Assembly: GCA_034406555.1 (NCBI GenBank)
Contig: DASCRM010000069.1
Coordinates: 1-6,498 of the forward strand
DNA length: 6,498 nucleotides
DNA from: SHYR01 sp034406555
Lineage (GTDB): Bacteria; Chloroflexota; Dehalococcoidia; UBA2979
Direction of reading: 5' to 3'
Shown here: positions 5,459-6,498 of the stretch, in pieces
Position numbering within the stretch: position 1 is the stretch's first letter
Layout: each line of letters starts with the position of its first letter
Notes under the pieces: generated by a model
The model's input: only the letters and a program-made list of their open reading frames with translations
Databases searched by the model: none
Told to the model about the DNA's origin: nothing
Program-made: the position numbers and the translations under genes

Positions 5459-6498
5459 ATGACGGACACGGTCTTCGATGAGGCAGCCGGCGTGTTTGCG
5501 CGGCAGATCAGTACCTTTGACCTCGGCGACCACTCGTACGTCGTCGTCGTGGGTGACAGGGCCGCGGTGATCGACCCGCAGCGAGATGTCGAGCGCTTCG
5601 ACGACGCGCTCTCGGAGACCGGCGCGCGGCTCGTCGCCGTGTTTGAGACGCACATGCACAACGACTACGTCGCCGGCGGGCGCATCCTCGCCGACCGCCA
5701 CGGCGCGACCTGCTACGTGCTGGCCGGCAGCGAGGCGACCTTCGAGCACGAGGCGCCGAGCGATGGCGACCGCGTTGCGATCGGCGAGTGGCAGCTCGCC
5801 GCGATGCTCACGCCGGGGCACACACCGACGCACACGAGCTACTGCCTACTCTCCCCGGCGGGCGAGGCGGTGGCCGTTTTCTCCGGGGGCTCGATGCTCG
5901 TTGATGCGATCGGGCGCAGCGATCTGCTCGGCCCGGACCTCGCCGGAGGGCTGGCCCGCCAGCAGTTCCACTCCGGGCATCGACTGGTCGGCGAGCTGCC
6001 GGACGCGGCGAGTGGGCAGCCGACCCACGGGGCGGGGTCGTTCTGCGCGATCACGACCACGGGCGACGGGACGAGATCGACGATCGAGCGCGAACGCCTG
6101 CAGAACCCCGTGCTGACAGCCGCGGACGAGGACAGCTTCGTCCAGGAACAGCTAGCCGGGGCGACGCTCTTCCCCGCGTACTACGCGCGGATGGCGCCGC
6201 TCAATCGCGCCGGCCCGGGCCCGATCGTTGATGCTCCGCTGCCGCGTCTGAGCCCGGACGAACTCGCCGCGGTTGATGACGCGACATGGGTGGTCGATGT
6301 CCGCATCTCACTGCTCGTCGGCGCGGGGCATTTCCCGGGCTCGACCAACGTGCCCGCCAGCGACGACCTAGACGCCTATGTCGGCTGGATCGTGCCGTGG
6401 GGTGCTTCGATCGTGCTGGTGACGTCGGACGACGCCGAACTCGCGCAGGCGGCGTCGTACTGGGGCGCATCGGTATCGACTCGCTCATTGCCGCGGTC
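5459..6498 (+). CDS. MBL-fold hydrolase with degenerate rhodanese domain, 3' end outside window
   Basis: An open frame of 346 full codons running to the window end; relatives are about 450 residues, so roughly 100 may be missing. Residues 12-200 form a metallo-beta-lactamase domain: VIDPQRDV (37-44), FETHMHNDYVAGG (62-74), LTPGHTPTHTSY (117-128), VFSGGSMLVDAIGRSDLLG (140-158) and PTHGAGSFC (188-196). A linker containing FPAYYARM (238-245) leads to a rhodanese-like domain from about 277: WVVDVRISLLVGAGHFPGS. This layout belongs to the ETHE1/SdoA-like persulfide dioxygenase and polysulfide-handling superfamily. However, the usual HxHxDH is HxHxDY, and the Asp of FTGD that binds iron in ETHE1 is Gly144. 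Where a catalytic rhodanese cysteine would sit, the strand reads VLVTSDD. The same replacements occur in a related actinobacterial/Chloroflexota subfamily (from memory). Persulfide dioxygenase activity is therefore uncertain. Probably cytoplasmic and co-transcribed with birA. Confidence 0.85.
   Translation, partial: MTDTVFDEAAGVFARQISTFDLGDHSYVVVVGDRAAVIDPQRDVERFDDALSETGARLVAVFETHMHNDYVAGGRILADRHGATCYVLAGSEATFEHEAPSDGDRVAIGEWQLAAMLTPGHTPTHTSYCLLSPAGEAVAVFSGGSMLVDAIGRSDLLGPDLAGGLARQQFHSGHRLVGELPDAASGQPTHGAGSFCAITTTGDGTRSTIERERLQNPVLTAADEDSFVQEQLAGATLFPAYYARMAPLNRAGPGPIVDAPLPRLSPDELAAVDDATWVVDVRISLLVGAGHFPGSTNVPASDDLDAYVGWIVPWGASIVLVTSDDAELAQAASYWGASVSTRSLPR

Overview
The window is high-GC bacterial chromosomal DNA. 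It has near-consensus Shine-Dalgarno (SD) sequences, one start that looks leaderless, a type A RNase P RNA, and a peptidoglycan ligase (MurE). The MurE variant (GTDGKST P-loop, EEDPRSED substrate loop), the MBL-rhodanese subfamily and the amine-oxidase-fold/GNAT pair suggest Chloroflexota or a deep actinobacterial relative. That assignment is inference from recalled family resemblance and is not proven here.

Layout. Positions 1-~141 are the 3' part of rnpB (+), identified by its structure and conserved core. Converging on it from the minus strand are two broken genes: a GNAT acetyltransferase (about 167-904) and, upstream and slightly overlapping, a pyridoxamine-phosphate-oxidase-like protein (887-1307). 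Both can be read almost end to end, but only by switching frames. They carry at least two frameshifts, one in-frame stop and a disrupted start (GNAT), plus one frameshift (PPOX-like). After a divergent intergenic region of about 125 bp come murE (1433-2947, +) and, 30 bp later, a class III PLP aminotransferase (2978-4330, +), probably one transcription unit.

The gap 4331-4657 is the most interesting part. It holds a good sigma70-type promoter whose spacer is an inverted repeat, a near-perfect SD, a 22-codon ORF whose end and stop codon lie in a 37-nt composite hairpin, a second small hairpin, and a strong intrinsic terminator. This is either a self-contained small-peptide/sRNA gene or a leader-peptide attenuator in front of birA. 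A second, weaker promoter lies after the terminator.

The last block is a regulator-free biotin protein ligase, birA (4658-5431, +). It is followed 27 bp later by an MBL-fold protein with a degenerate rhodanese domain (from 5459, cut by the window end). These two are probably co-transcribed. Housekeeping functions (RNase P, cell wall, biotinylation) sit beside accessory metabolism. No mobile element, CRISPR array or tRNA was seen.
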